DNA of 64,000 nt from Wolfiporia cocos (taxonomy: Eukaryota > Basidiomycota > Agaricomycetes > Polyporales > Phaeolaceae). Numbering within the stretch: position 1 is the stretch's first letter; the number at the start of each line of letters is the position of its first letter. The stretch covers positions 4,464,001 to 4,528,000 of the forward strand of contig JACCLO010000001.1 of NCBI GenBank assembly GCA_029448655.1, read 5' to 3'. The notes under the pieces were generated by a model. That model made no database searches and was not told the origin of the DNA. It saw nothing but the letters and a program-made list of their open reading frames with translations. Shown piece after piece: positions 11,024 to 21,870 of the stretch. Made by a program: the position numbers and the translations under genes.

Positions 11024-12446
11024 CTACTGTGGCTAAAGCAGATTTTGACATTGTCACGGTACCACTGGCAGTCCCAGACTGGCAGCCCCATGGGGACACG
11101 CATCCAACACCCTTGAACCAAAAGGGCTGCTATAACAGCTCAGCTGTTACAGCTGGGATACGCTATATGTGTAGTTCATATTCCCACACTGGGCACATAT
11201 TATTATAGCACAGTAGCTGGCTTTCTACCTATTAGCGTGGTTATGCCTTTATGGTATGCTATGCCACCTGGGTTATCCAAGCCCATTATAATCTGTGACA
11301 GACATCATCTGGCTTGTGCTGCCACTAACTGCAGCCACACATCCAAGAAAATCATGGTACTCTAGTGACACATAGCCCAGGATATAAATTAAATTGTAAT
11401 GAAATTCTTGTATGCTGTCTGTTACTATAGAGCTCGTAATGAAGGAAAGCACTGAGAAAGTCAGTGTTGAGACTGACATATGCTCTTGTTTTGTGCACCA
11501 CGTAAGATCTTCTTGGTATTATATTGTCAAATTATTCATACATACATCATACATCATATGAAAGACTATACTAGTAGGACAATCTTCGAATGCAATCCGA
11601 TATTGCTCTATGAATATTTTGAAACAGGGATGCATTTTGGACACCATCAAATTGAGTTGTTTATTACTCAAGAATGAGCCATAATTAAATCATACAAATA
11701 TTATTGTATATTGTTCATATGTAGCACTATGGATTGAGGCAGCAATATATAGAGGTACTTGAATTGGAACCTCTACTATTTTGTCTCCCTGGAGTCATTG
11801 CAGCACCTTATTGTGTAGTACATGTCCAATTTTATGTCATAGATTTCACATTCAATATCTATATCTCAAAGCAAAACATTGATCTATGCATTTTTAACAA
11901 CTTCCTAGCTCTGCATCTTTTTCAGTCAACTGGTAGTAACATAAGTACAGCTCTCAGCAGCTCCACATAGCCATCAGTGGAATCCAGGCTCAAACGTCAG
12001 TTGAAAGCAACTGGGACATACATATATAAGTACTATCAGGCACATCTGTCTGAGAGGAGACTGCAGGAGTGAGTGATTCGACAGCTGGTAGCATCAAATT
12101 GACGTACAAAGTACAGTTGCCACAATGCAATCAATATCACATGATTGATTGAATCCTCATCAGTGCACAACAAGTTATGTCTTTTGAATTGCATCATGCA
12201 GTATAGAAATATCAAAAGGGGCCAGTTCATAATAAAACATATCTATAAAATGCTATTGAAGTCTTCAAACATACAGAACTTGGTACATCGTGTGAAGAGG
12301 TACTTTCCTATAACAAGGCAAGAAATTGCACCAAGTCAACATAGTGCTCAATCTCTGCTATCATGAATGAGCTTCAAGAATACATAGTACTAAAATCAAT
12401 AACAAATTATCAATGTGATAGTATTTGAACTTGAGAAGGTATGAGA
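11024..12446. other. AT-rich stretch without gene
   Basis: No supported coding frame or repeat boundary. It is markedly AT-richer than its surroundings from about 11480 to 12430. It may be an old decayed element or intergenic DNA. Confidence 0.4.
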
Positions 12447-12451
12447 AGTTG

Positions 12452-12962
12452 TGACATGGTTTTCCGTGTCATGGGCCTCACCGCGTCTCGAACCACCGGA
12501 CTTGTGCTACAAAGATCACCTGATTTACTTATGCATTGACACGTTACCACTAGACCACCCATTATACGAAGGGTCACGTGATGTATCATGTAAGCATTTA
12601 GAGTTAGTACTTAGCGCTCTGTTAGGCGCATGTGCACAGGCCATGCACTTTAGGGTAGCCTTGATAGTCAATGCTCGCGTACATGTATATATACCACAGA
12701 GTCTGAGGCTTACACCTCAGACTTGTCAATTTGACTCTGGGGCGTTCACCCCCCTTACTTGCCATTCCCTCTGCTTGCGTATGCCTGCCTGCTAGTCTGG
12801 GAGAACCTCGACCTCGCTGTAGCACCTTAGGACTACCCTCTGACCCTCGACGTATCGTCGGCGCTGGGCCCTCTGGTGACTGAAAGGTGACTGTGTAGGG
12901 GAGTTAGGATTAGTGGTGGTGGGGTGTTAGGTGTTGGGTGAGGGTGTCACAAGTTTGTGACA
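12452..12962 (+). mobile_element. Solo LTR with antisense tRNA-like module, TSD AGTTG
   Basis: 511 bp, TGACATGG..TTTGTGACA, flanked by AGTTG at 12447-12451 and 12963-12967. On the minus strand 12559-12485 has an A box (GGTCTAGTGGTAACG), a B box (GGTTCGAGAC) about 60 bases later, and short flanking pairing (ATGGG/CCCAT). It therefore looks tRNA-derived. The sense strand has ATGTATATATA followed by a stem-loop (AGTCTGAGG 12700-12708, loop CTTACA, CCTCAGACT 12715-12723). Confidence 0.85.
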
Positions 12963-12967
12963 AGTTG

Positions 12968-13988
12968 AGGAAGTGGCTCCGCATGTATAAACCATTGAGT
13001 TTTGTCTATTTCTCCCATTGCACCCCTGCATCAAGCAATTGGCTGATGCTGTTGTGTCTTGTATGCTTATTTGTACATCTAGATCTAGCTAATGCTAATC
13101 GCATAACCTCTGTATGTTATTCATGAGTGAGATAGTAGGGCAAATGCACTAGTCAGTGCACCCTCTGCCTCACTATCTCTGTTGCCCACCTTCCATGCTC
13201 CACACTGTGTACATCATTTTAAGGACTTGTCATTCTTTCCTTCTTCTTTGGAGAGCTATCCAGCAGCTCTCTGTGTCTTGCAATGAACTCAGTAATGATT
13301 CATGGCAATCAAAAAGGAAACAAACTTACATCACCCTGAATACAACAGCAGTGCCATGACTGTTGGATGCCTTGGTGCATAATTCATGCACAGTGAGCTC
13401 AATTGAATTGTACAGCTCAAGCAGGGCTGTTGACATGGCACAGGGTAGGTTACCAGAAGGATGACTCTTCAGGGTGTCAGACATCAGAACCATTGAGAGT
13501 TGAAGAGCCTATTGTGCTGCAGCAAGGAAGGGCTGTAGTATCTTAGAGGCAGTTTCACATGCAACAGGCTGAGTATCCCCAAGATTCTTGGTCTCCAGCA
13601 CATCCAGTCCTTGGAATTTGTTCACGAGGGCACAGGAGGAATTAATGAAATAAGTCAGATAGGCTAGAAGTTTATTGGGAGATGCTGTTTTTGATGATAT
13701 GTCGAGATCTCCAAACCAAAGTTCTAGGGGTACATGAGGCATGTATTGTTCCATGTTGAGGAAAGTAGAATACTGGCAGGGATACAAGAATGAGACTGCT
13801 GCAGACTGGAGCACTGGATCTAGCTTGGAGCGCTGATGCAAGCGCTTGTGAAATTACTATATTTGGAAGGCAAGCCACTATACTGGCAGGTCATGTGATT
13901 GCTATGACTTCCAAAACCACATTTTGTCTCTTGCTCGAGCTCATTCTGTTTCTTGAGTGTCTCTATCCAATATAGTATAGAGGATAGC
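12968..13988. other. No recognisable gene
   Basis: A 110-codon minus-strand open frame (13841 to 13509) has ordinary-looking composition but no family I recognise. Nothing else is supported. Confidence 0.35.
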
Positions 13989-14236
13989 TGTTATGGTTAC
14001 CACAAAGTACATTTGATTATTTTTCCTTGATGCCTCACTGTACAGAGGGACTTAACATTCAACTGCTTCACTGCACACTTTATTCTAGGGATCTCTGTGC
14101 AACTGGAGACCCTCGTTTCATGTACAACAGCCCTATGCCCATAGCTCCCCATTGTATCACATTCAAGCTGATGTTCTGTGTCTAACCACAGGACTTCTAC
14201 ATTTCAGCTCTTGTTGCACTCAACTGCAATGCTTTG

Positions 14237-15341
14237 TGACACAGATCTACTGTGGGACTCACCACCTATTGGTTGAGGGAATAGGCGATGGAGTAGCAGA
14301 CCAGCGCAGCAGGATAGTAGAGGTTTATTCTACGGTGCAAGCCGAGAATGCTTGGGACTACTGATAGTAGTCCGCTGGGAGTACCAAAGGTACTCCGCGT
14401 TGGGCACTCAAGGACTGCCGAGGATAATAGAACTAAAGTATGGAGCGCTTGGCTCCTACTTAAATACATGTATGCGGAGAGGTCATGTGCTACTGTATAG
14501 TACTACCTTTCCAGGTTATGCGGCTTTGACAATGGGCAAAGCTTATCTTATCTACTGTTTTATGGATTCTATCTACAATGGCCGTGTGGGCCGGTAATGG
14601 CCGCACCAATAGTAGTGGAGGAGGTTTATTATTATCTCTGATAAACGCGGGCACAGCCCGGGTATAGAGGAAGACCTAATGCCGATACCTTGCGGTATAA
14701 TGGCGATTGGTTGGTCTTGTTGTAGCGACCAAGGCGAGGTGCCGAGGTCATTATGCTATTGGACCAATAGGTACCGTAGCATGTGGTATGTCTGGACCGG
14801 AGAGGTACCAGGACATGTGATGGGCTTAGCCGTGAGGTGAAAGCCCGGGGATTGGCAAGTACCAATCCATGAGGATTGGCCGGACCAATGAGACATTGCC
14901 TTGTGGCGATGTTTGGGTGTGTTGCCATTATTATGCGAGGGCGTGGCGCGCCTGAGGTGTCATCATGATCAAGGATCTTATGACGTGTGGGAAGCCGGAG
15001 GGGCCAACCCAATGGGACATTACCTTGTGGCGATGTTTGTAGTTGTGGACATTATTATGCGAGTGTGCCGCGCTCAGCCTATCATTATGATCTAAGATCT
15101 TATGACGTGGCTGGTCTTGCTCTGACGGGCGAGACCTATGACGTAGCTGTAGTGTTGCTATTGGACTGGAAGGTACCGTGGCGTTATATAAGCTGGTCAT
15201 GTGGTTGATAAGCCCAGTTAAGATCTTGTCGTATGGCAATGGGAGTTAACCCGTAGATAACTTGTAGTTAGACGTATAAATCCCGGATAAATTGCTATAA
15301 TCGTAAAAAAAATGCTGTAAGCCCCAGATAAATCTGTGACA
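14237..15341 (-). mobile_element. Solo LTR of the 38147-44214 family, TSD CTTTG
   Basis: 1105 bp, TGACACAG..CTGTGACA on the + strand, flanked by CTTTG at 14232-14236 and 15342-15346. The last 100 bases match the LTRs of the element at 38147-44214. On the minus strand TATTTAAGTA is followed by arms GGAGC and GCTCC. Confidence 0.9.
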
Positions 15342-15603
15342 CTTTGTGTTTGTCTACTTATCACACTAGCCTTATCGACGTAATGGTAGCAGTACCATGT
15401 GTTACAGTTGCTGCAGGTACACCAGGGATATTCTTTTTTTGATGCCTCATTGTATACGAGGACTTAGCATTCAACTGCTCTCTTGAGCACTTTATTCTAG
15501 GGGCCTCCACTCAACCGTAGGCCCCTGTTTCATGTACAACAGCCCTATGCCCATAGTCCATCCTCTCATCGCGTTCTAGCTGATATTGTATGTCTGACCA
15601 TAC

Positions 15604-16460
15604 TGTCACAGATTATATCTGTTTCCTACAATTTCCTTGCTATTTCTAGCAATTTATCCCATTTGTTAGCTCAATATCAATGCTTTACGCTAGTTGACGC
15701 CCTACGGCCTCATCTAGCACGTGACCTTATCTTATCTAGGATAGTATCTTATCTCTGTAGTTACATCTCATCTTATCACGTAGTAACATCTTATCTAACA
15801 TGCGCATTCATAAGTCACATGTTCCCAAACAGTATTTCGGGTATATCTCTTGATAGAGTAGCCCAGACCGCTTAGTAAGCTGGTCATGTACTCATGACTA
15901 AAGGACGGACCCTTTTGCCTACTTAGATCACATGATCTAGTCCAGTGCCTTACCAAGCACATAGTCATCACACAAGACATACCCCGGTCGGTGTATGAGT
16001 CACTCATCACATGTCTAAGACCAACCAATCATGCAGCGACCATTACTGGTCGTTAATCACATGCATATCCCCGGCTCTATGCCAAGCGACCCTATTGGTC
16101 GCTATTATCTATCACATGTATCTATGCCAGTATCATTAGTCCTGCCGTAGTACCAAGGGTCCTAGCCCTTACATGTATATATACCGTACTCTGAGTCGCT
16201 TAGGACTCAGACTAGTTAATTTCGACGTTTACTCTTATTACCACCCTTTGTAGTACCTGCAAAGGTCTACTTAGGTTTCCACTGCTATACTTAAGCCCTA
16301 GCAAGGCCCAATCAGTACCTCAACTATACTTGCTTAGACTCTCTAGTCTTTGGTCCTTATAACAGACCATTGACCCTATCACTGAGTCGCCTTCTTGCCC
16401 AACAACCAGCTTATCAGCTTCTAGCAAGACCTTTAGGCTTATCAAGTTAGTTCTGTGTCA
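15604..16460 (+). mobile_element. Solo LTR, TSD CATAC
   Basis: 857 bp, TGTCACAG..CTGTGTCA, flanked by CATAC at 15599-15603 and 16461-16465. It has ATGTATATATA followed by arms CTGAGTC 16191-16197 and GACTCAG 16204-16210. Confidence 0.9.
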
Positions 16461-16596
16461 CATACATCTTCTCTGTTTCACCTCTTGTTGCACTCAACCG
16501 TAGCACTTCTCATTTGTTACCTATTGTGTTAGCTCAATGGACTTAACGGTAGTAGTACCAAGGACACTATGACCCCAATTATTGAATCGTAGTATA

Positions 16597-17295
16597 TGAC
16601 ACAGACTAGACTGTGGGACTCACACTATAACCTTATAGGCGACTTGAAGGAGTTGCAGAAGGTTGGTGAGGAGGCTAGTGGGCGCAAGCAGAGATGTTAT
16701 GTAACTGTGCGAATGCAGAGAACAAATCTAAGGCTTATCCGCAGTGATAGCCCTACTTATATACATGCTTTGTTTGGTTACCGGTAAGGGAGCCAAACAT
16801 GAAGGTGGTCTGTGCGCAGACATAACTAATATGGTTAAGTCGTAAACTACAATAGACCATGTGCGCCGGTAATGGCCGCACCAGTAAGATCGTTTGTTTG
16901 GACCGTAGGTCCATGTTGTGGAAGTGGCTGTAGCTACGTTAGTAAGCCATGCATGTGATTCTTATATACCGGCATCGGGATATGAGTAATCGTAAGGGCA
17001 TTGGCATGTGATAACGAGCGGGCCGCTTATCCAATCGTACTGACATAGCCCGGTATCGGGATATGAGTAAAGCGCGTGACACCGGAGGTTAGTCCGCTGA
17101 GTCATTGACGCGTACAAGCGTGTTATGTACGTGTTGTTATGACAAGTGGACGTATACCGCGTTGTGTACGTGTTGTTTTGTTGCGTGTACGTGTAGACGG
17201 GCGCTTAGCAGCGTAAACGTCTACAAGGTCTTAGAAATACCAGATAAATAGGTAAAAATACGGGAAAAATAGTGGCATGTCCCAAATCTGTGACA
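16597..17295 (-). repeat. 3' LTR (699 bp)
   Basis: Minus-strand 3' LTR. It carries GCCGGTAATGGC near 16863 and a minus-strand TATATAAGTA followed by a bulged stem-loop (GGCTATC..GATAAGCC). Confidence 0.92.
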
Positions 17296-17308
17296 TTACC
17301 CCCTCTTC
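17296..17308 (-). other. Polypurine tract
   Basis: On the minus strand GAAGAGGGGGTAA directly precedes TGTCACAG of the 3' LTR. This is the expected primer site for plus-strand DNA synthesis. The same place in the sister elements reads GCGGGGGTAA and GCGGAGGTAA. Confidence 0.8.
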
Positions 17309-17334
17309 AGGTTTCATTGTCCCTAATGGAACGA

Positions 17335-20300
17335 TTACTTTCCTGTGGAGCCGAATCCACCAGTACCGCGCTCAGATTTAATCTTTTCAAAGTAAGATTT
17401 TCCGTGTAGCGTAATGTGCGGGTCCTTAGCAACTTCGCAGATGAGCTGGGCAATCTTATCACCGGCCCGAATATCGATAGATATATCGGAGTGATTCTGG
17501 AGAATGATGATTACTTCGCCTTGATAATCGTGGTCGATAACGCCACCCATTACGTCTATGCCTTTTCGGGCAAGACTAGAGCGGGGGGCGATACGTCCGT
17601 AAGTGCCGAAAGGTACCTGGATCTTCAGTTTGGTGTTGTATTCTGTCTGCCCGTGAGCTGGCAGAACGTCGCCTGTTGCAGTGTACAGGTCAAACCCAAC
17701 CGAGTCTTTGGTTCCCTTTTCCGGCATTCGGCCGCCTTCACCGACTACGATTTTCAAGTCCGCGTTTTGGTTAATGTCCGCTGACATCCATCCCCCGTCG
17801 GGGTGTCTAACCATGCGCTGCTTAGGATCCTTTGCAAATTCTTCGCGATATTGTGGCCAGTCGTCTGGCCACGTGCATTCGTCGGCTTCCCAGTCGTCGC
17901 TGTCAGGGTCGAAGACGTGAACTGCTTCTTTCCTTCTAGCTGATCGCCTGAGGGGGACATCCTGCATTGGAATGGCGTGTGAAGCCTTGTATTCCTGCAG
18001 AATGTCGTATGCCGTGTCGAGATCGGCTTCGCGTACCCAGGAATCGTCGTTGATACCGAAACCCTTCCATCGGATTCTGTATTCAACTCTTCCTGCGCGG
18101 AGGCGATGATCTAAGATCTTCTCGACTTCCCATAATTCCTCGCCATCGACCATTTCTGGTTGAGGCTCTGGTTTTTTCTGATGCACAGGGTCTTTGTACA
18201 TGACCAATTTGGAAGCGTGGAATACTGGGTGGTAAGCCCTGTATTGCTCGTCCATGTGTACCCTGAAGGTGACCGGAGATAATTGTTCAATTATCTTAAA
18301 TGGTCCCAAATAGCGTGGACTAAGACTTCTTTCGGAGTCTTGCCAGCTTCGGGCGTCAACGAGTACTTTATCGCCGACTTTAAACGGTACCGAGCGCTTA
18401 TGTTGATCATAGTACCAAGACCAGCGTTCAGCAGCCAATTTCATAGCTGCCTTAGCTTGTTCTTGTGCTGACCATCTGGCGTAAGCAAATTGATTTAAGT
18501 CCGAGTATTGCGTCGGCTTCAAATCCGTAGGTCCTGCATTGGGATGCCTTCCTAGTTCGACGAAGAATGGACTATTCTTGGTCGTCTCACTAGCCGCGTT
18601 GTTGTACGCAAACTCTGCCGTGGGGAGATAGAACACCCAGTTATCTTTTTGGATAACGTCGATGTAGCATCGTAGGTATTGTTCTAGAATTTGGTTAATT
18701 CTCTCCGTTTGGCCGTCCGCTTGCGGGTGGTAGGCTGTCGTCATCGATCTTTGAATTTCCAATTGTTCGCACCATCCCTTGAATAACTCAGAAGAGAATT
18801 GCGGTCCTCTATCCGAAATGATTTGTTTCGGAAGCCCGTGATTCGGATAAATCCGGAGGTACAGGAGGTTCGCTAATTCCTTTGCCGAGATATTGTCTGA
18901 CGTGGGAATGAAGTGTGCACGCTTGGTCAATCGGTCCACTACTACCATAATAGCAGTGAATTGTTTGAATTCGCCGCTAGGCGGTAAGTGGACGATGAAG
19001 TCGATTGTGATTGTGTCCCATGGTGCTTCCGGTACTGGGAGCGGTTGCAGGGGTCCATACGGGGTCTGGTTGCGGTTTTTCATGCGTTGGCATGTATCAC
19101 AACCTTCCACGTATTGCTTCACCATCGTGGTCATTCCAGGCCACCAGTAATTACGTGATAGAAGTTCATAGGTCTTCCATCGTCCGAAGTGTCCGGCAGT
19201 CACATGGTCATGATGTAACTCCAGAATCTTCGTGCGCAATTCTTTAGGCTCTTTTGGAACGTACACTTTTCCTCGTCTGAGGAGTAATCCGGCCTCCATG
19301 TTCCATTCCTGGAGATCTTTACCGAATTCCTTGGGACCACTTTTCAGTAGTTCCTGGTAATCCTTGGTAATCTGATCGTCCATGAGGGCTTGTCGGATTT
19401 GTCGGAGGAGGTCCTCGTCGCCTGATTGTATCTCCTGCTGTGACGCTTCTAGCGCCCTAACCGTGAAGTATTCCGGTTTCAGCAAAATCTGATCGCGATT
19501 GTCGAGTTCCACCCCCTCTTCATGGTCTGGCCTCCGTGACAGAGGGTCAGCCGTAAGCATTGTTTTACCGGGTTTGTGGCACATGGTGAAGTTGAACCTT
19601 GTCAGGTAAAGACTCCAACGTGCCTGTCTCCGGGTTAGCCGTTGTGCCGATTTGAAATATGTCAGATTGAGATGATCCGACCATACTTCGAATTTGTGTG
19701 GATGTCCTTCGAGGTAATGTCTCCATTCCTCTAGAGCGCGGATGATTGCAAGCAACTCCTTATCGTAAATCTCATAGTTCCTTTCGGGTGCTGATAGAGA
19801 TTTCGAGTAAAAGGCTACCGGGTGCCAGAGCTTATCCTCCGAAGAGTATTGTGATAGCACTGCACCAGTTGCGTAATCGGAAGAATCCGCTTCCACGCGG
19901 AACGGGGACTCCTGATCTGGGATCCGGAGTATTGGAGCCGATGTGAAAGCTTCCTTGAGAGTTTGGAAGGCTTCCGCTTGTTCGGGTCCCCAGTTCCACT
20001 GCGTGTTTTTCTTGGACAGTTCGGTTAACGGCTTAACCACTTTGGAGAAGTCCTTAATGAACCGACGGTAGTAGTTGGCGAAGCCAACAAAGGCCTGGAC
20101 GTCCTTCACCTTGGCAGGTGTAGGCCAGTCCATAACGCCGGCTACCTTCTTAGGGTCCATTTCGACTTTTCCTTTGGAAATGATCATTCCCAGGTATTCA
20201 ATACTGCTTTGTTCGAAGAAGCACTTTTCAGGCTTCGCGAACAAGTCGTTGTCTTGCAAGATTTGTAATACTTGCTTGACGATACGACGGTGTTCCAACA

Positions 20301-21870
20301 GGTCGTTTCCGAACACAAGGATGTCATCTAGGTAGACAATGACCTTCCCTTCTCTGATAAGGTCACCTAGAATATCGTTCATCATGTGTTGGAACGTGCT
20401 GGGTGCATTACAAAAACCGAAGTACATGACTACAGCTTCGTAAAGGCCGTTAGGCGTAATGAATGCGGTCTTCCATTCATCTCCCTCCTTGATTCTTACG
20501 TTGTTGTGACCCCAACGCAAGTCGAGCTTCGTAAATATCGAAGCCTGGCTAAGCTTATCGATAAGCTCGTCTATGCGTGGGAGAGGGTACCTGTTTTTAA
20601 TGGTCAAGTCGTTTACTTTTCGGTAATCGACTACCATTCGGGCTCCGCCGTCTTTTTTAGGGACGAAGAAGACCGGACTCGCGATCGGGGATTTCAAGTG
20701 TCGGATGTAGCCCTTCCGTAACTCTTCCTGAATCCACTGATCTAGCGAATTCGCTTCCTGAGGAGACATCTTGTATGCCTTACTCGGGGGCGGTAGTACC
20801 GCGTCATCGGGGAAGTCGATGGCGTGGTCGTATGGTTTCCGTTCGGGCATCCTTTCGGATGCGCGTTGAGAAAATACCGTGGGACCAAACTCCTGGTATT
20901 CCTCCGGAACCAAAGATTTCCATTTCTGGAGATCCGCATCTGTCAGGAATTCATCATCCGACTTCTCCGTTATCGACTGAATGGCGTCGATAAGGAGTTC
21001 CGTTCCTTCGTCAAGGGTGTTCACCCAAGCGACAAAGGGATTCTCAGGCTCCTCTAAGCCGAGAAAGTCTATTGGAAAGTCGTTGATGATCTGATAGATG
21101 TTGCGGGGTTCAATTTCGTCTTCTTCCTCAGAAATCGAAACCCGTTTGCCATGTTTGCATTTTTCCGTACACCGATATGTGAAGGTTCCTTCCGGCCAAT
21201 TAAAGTCCGGGTTGTGTTTCAGGAACCAGTCATATCCGAGGATCACATCCGCATTCTGTACGTCCATTACGTACAAGAATTCGGTGGACTTGTGTTCCTC
21301 GTGCACCATATAAGCTTTTACTGCCATATTGATATTACCGGCGGTATTAGAGGTACCGTCGGCGTTGCGAATCTCGAGAGGCGAAGGTAGTTTCTGAGTG
21401 ACTAACTTCTCCTCATGGACGAGTTTCTTATCGATGACGCTTATTGATGCACCGGTGTCGATTAATGCCATGGCGTTAACTTTCTTTCCATATACCCACA
21501 GTTCCACTTCGATAGAGAACGATTTATTGTTGTCTCGAGAATCGTTTCCATGTACATTATACAAAGTGAAAAACTTTAACGCGAGCGGGTCAGGATGAAA
21601 GCATTGTACAGGAGGGGCACGTGTAGCTAGTGTCCGAGTCCTCCGGGCAAAGTCCATTGCCGAGCTGCCGAATATACCGAGATGGGATACCGGGTGACGT
21701 ACGACCGCCTTATCTTCCCACAAGATGAGGGGTCTCTGTGAAGCCTCTTCGTAGAGGTGCGCTTCTTCAGGGCGCTGTACACTCCCAGCCGCTGCGGGGC
21801 TGGTGTGTTCTTCACAGAACGTCTTCGAGACGTGTGGTTGGAGCGAGGGGAACCGAGATGGTCCCGACAT
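17335..21870 (-). CDS. pol: Ty3/Gypsy Pol polyprotein ending in chromodomain and dUTPase (1511 aa)
   Basis: Uninterrupted Pol. Domains: aspartic protease with DTGAS at 138-142; reverse transcriptase about 385-580 with YLDD at 513-516; RNase H 655-780 (VEADSSDYA, DKELLAI); integrase zinc finger H889/H894/C924/C927; integrase core D957, D1020, E1056 (D-D-35-E); chromodomain 1246-1293 (YRIRWKGFGINDDSW). An acidic linker leads to a trimeric-type dUTPase 1371-1511. All five dUTPase motifs are present: VGFDLYT, APRSSLA, GGVIDHDYQGEV, GDKIAQLI and RGTGGFGSTG. dUTPase hydrolyses dUTP to dUMP and pyrophosphate, which would limit uracil in the cDNA. Pol overlaps the end of gag by 59 bases in the +1 frame, so it is probably made by frameshifting or reinitiation. 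The ATG at 21870 may not be the true start. Confidence 0.95.
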   Translation of the reverse strand: MSGPSRFPSLQPHVSKTFCEEHTSPAAAGSVQRPEEAHLYEEASQRPLILWEDKAVVRHPVSHLGIFGSSAMDFARRTRTLATRAPPVQCFHPDPLALKFFTLYNVHGNDSRDNNKSFSIEVELWVYGKKVNAMALIDTGASISVIDKKLVHEEKLVTQKLPSPLEIRNADGTSNTAGNINMAVKAYMVHEEHKSTEFLYVMDVQNADVILGYDWFLKHNPDFNWPEGTFTYRCTEKCKHGKRVSISEEEDEIEPRNIYQIINDFPIDFLGLEEPENPFVAWVNTLDEGTELLIDAIQSITEKSDDEFLTDADLQKWKSLVPEEYQEFGPTVFSQRASERMPERKPYDHAIDFPDDAVLPPPSKAYKMSPQEANSLDQWIQEELRKGYIRHLKSPIASPVFFVPKKDGGARMVVDYRKVNDLTIKNRYPLPRIDELIDKLSQASIFTKLDLRWGHNNVRIKEGDEWKTAFITPNGLYEAVVMYFGFCNAPSTFQHMMNDILGDLIREGKVIVYLDDILVFGNDLLEHRRIVKQVLQILQDNDLFAKPEKCFFEQSSIEYLGMIISKGKVEMDPKKVAGVMDWPTPAKVKDVQAFVGFANYYRRFIKDFSKVVKPLTELSKKNTQWNWGPEQAEAFQTLKEAFTSAPILRIPDQESPFRVEADSSDYATGAVLSQYSSEDKLWHPVAFYSKSLSAPERNYEIYDKELLAIIRALEEWRHYLEGHPHKFEVWSDHLNLTYFKSAQRLTRRQARWSLYLTRFNFTMCHKPGKTMLTADPLSRRPDHEEGVELDNRDQILLKPEYFTVRALEASQQEIQSGDEDLLRQIRQALMDDQITKDYQELLKSGPKEFGKDLQEWNMEAGLLLRRGKVYVPKEPKELRTKILELHHDHVTAGHFGRWKTYELLSRNYWWPGMTTMVKQYVEGCDTCQRMKNRNQTPYGPLQPLPVPEAPWDTITIDFIVHLPPSGEFKQFTAIMVVVDRLTKRAHFIPTSDNISAKELANLLYLRIYPNHGLPKQIISDRGPQFSSELFKGWCEQLEIQRSMTTAYHPQADGQTERINQILEQYLRCYIDVIQKDNWVFYLPTAEFAYNNAASETTKNSPFFVELGRHPNAGPTDLKPTQYSDLNQFAYARWSAQEQAKAAMKLAAERWSWYYDQHKRSVPFKVGDKVLVDARSWQDSERSLSPRYLGPFKIIEQLSPVTFRVHMDEQYRAYHPVFHASKLVMYKDPVHQKKPEPQPEMVDGEELWEVEKILDHRLRAGRVEYRIRWKGFGINDDSWVREADLDTAYDILQEYKASHAIPMQDVPLRRSARRKEAVHVFDPDSDDWEADECTWPDDWPQYREEFAKDPKQRMVRHPDGGWMSADINQNADLKIVVGEGGRMPEKGTKDSVGFDLYTATGDVLPAHGQTEYNTKLKIQVPFGTYGRIAPRSSLARKGIDVMGGVIDHDYQGEVIIILQNHSDISIDIRAGDKIAQLICEVAKDPHITLHGKSYFEKIKSERGTGGFGSTGK
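17338..17760 (-). other. dUTPase domain at Pol C-terminus
   Basis: 141 residues with complete active-site motifs, including the catalytic Asp in GVID and the Gly-rich C-terminal motif 5. It is fused in frame after the chromodomain and ends at the Pol stop codon. In viruses with dUTPase (lentiviruses, betaretroviruses) the domain lies elsewhere. Confidence 0.93.

Noticed and set aside
16597..16787. 63-codon frame starting at the LTR edge, present in both LTR copies
   Set aside because: It starts on the terminal ATG formed by the TGACAC end and the target site, lies antisense to the element and is not found in other LTRs.
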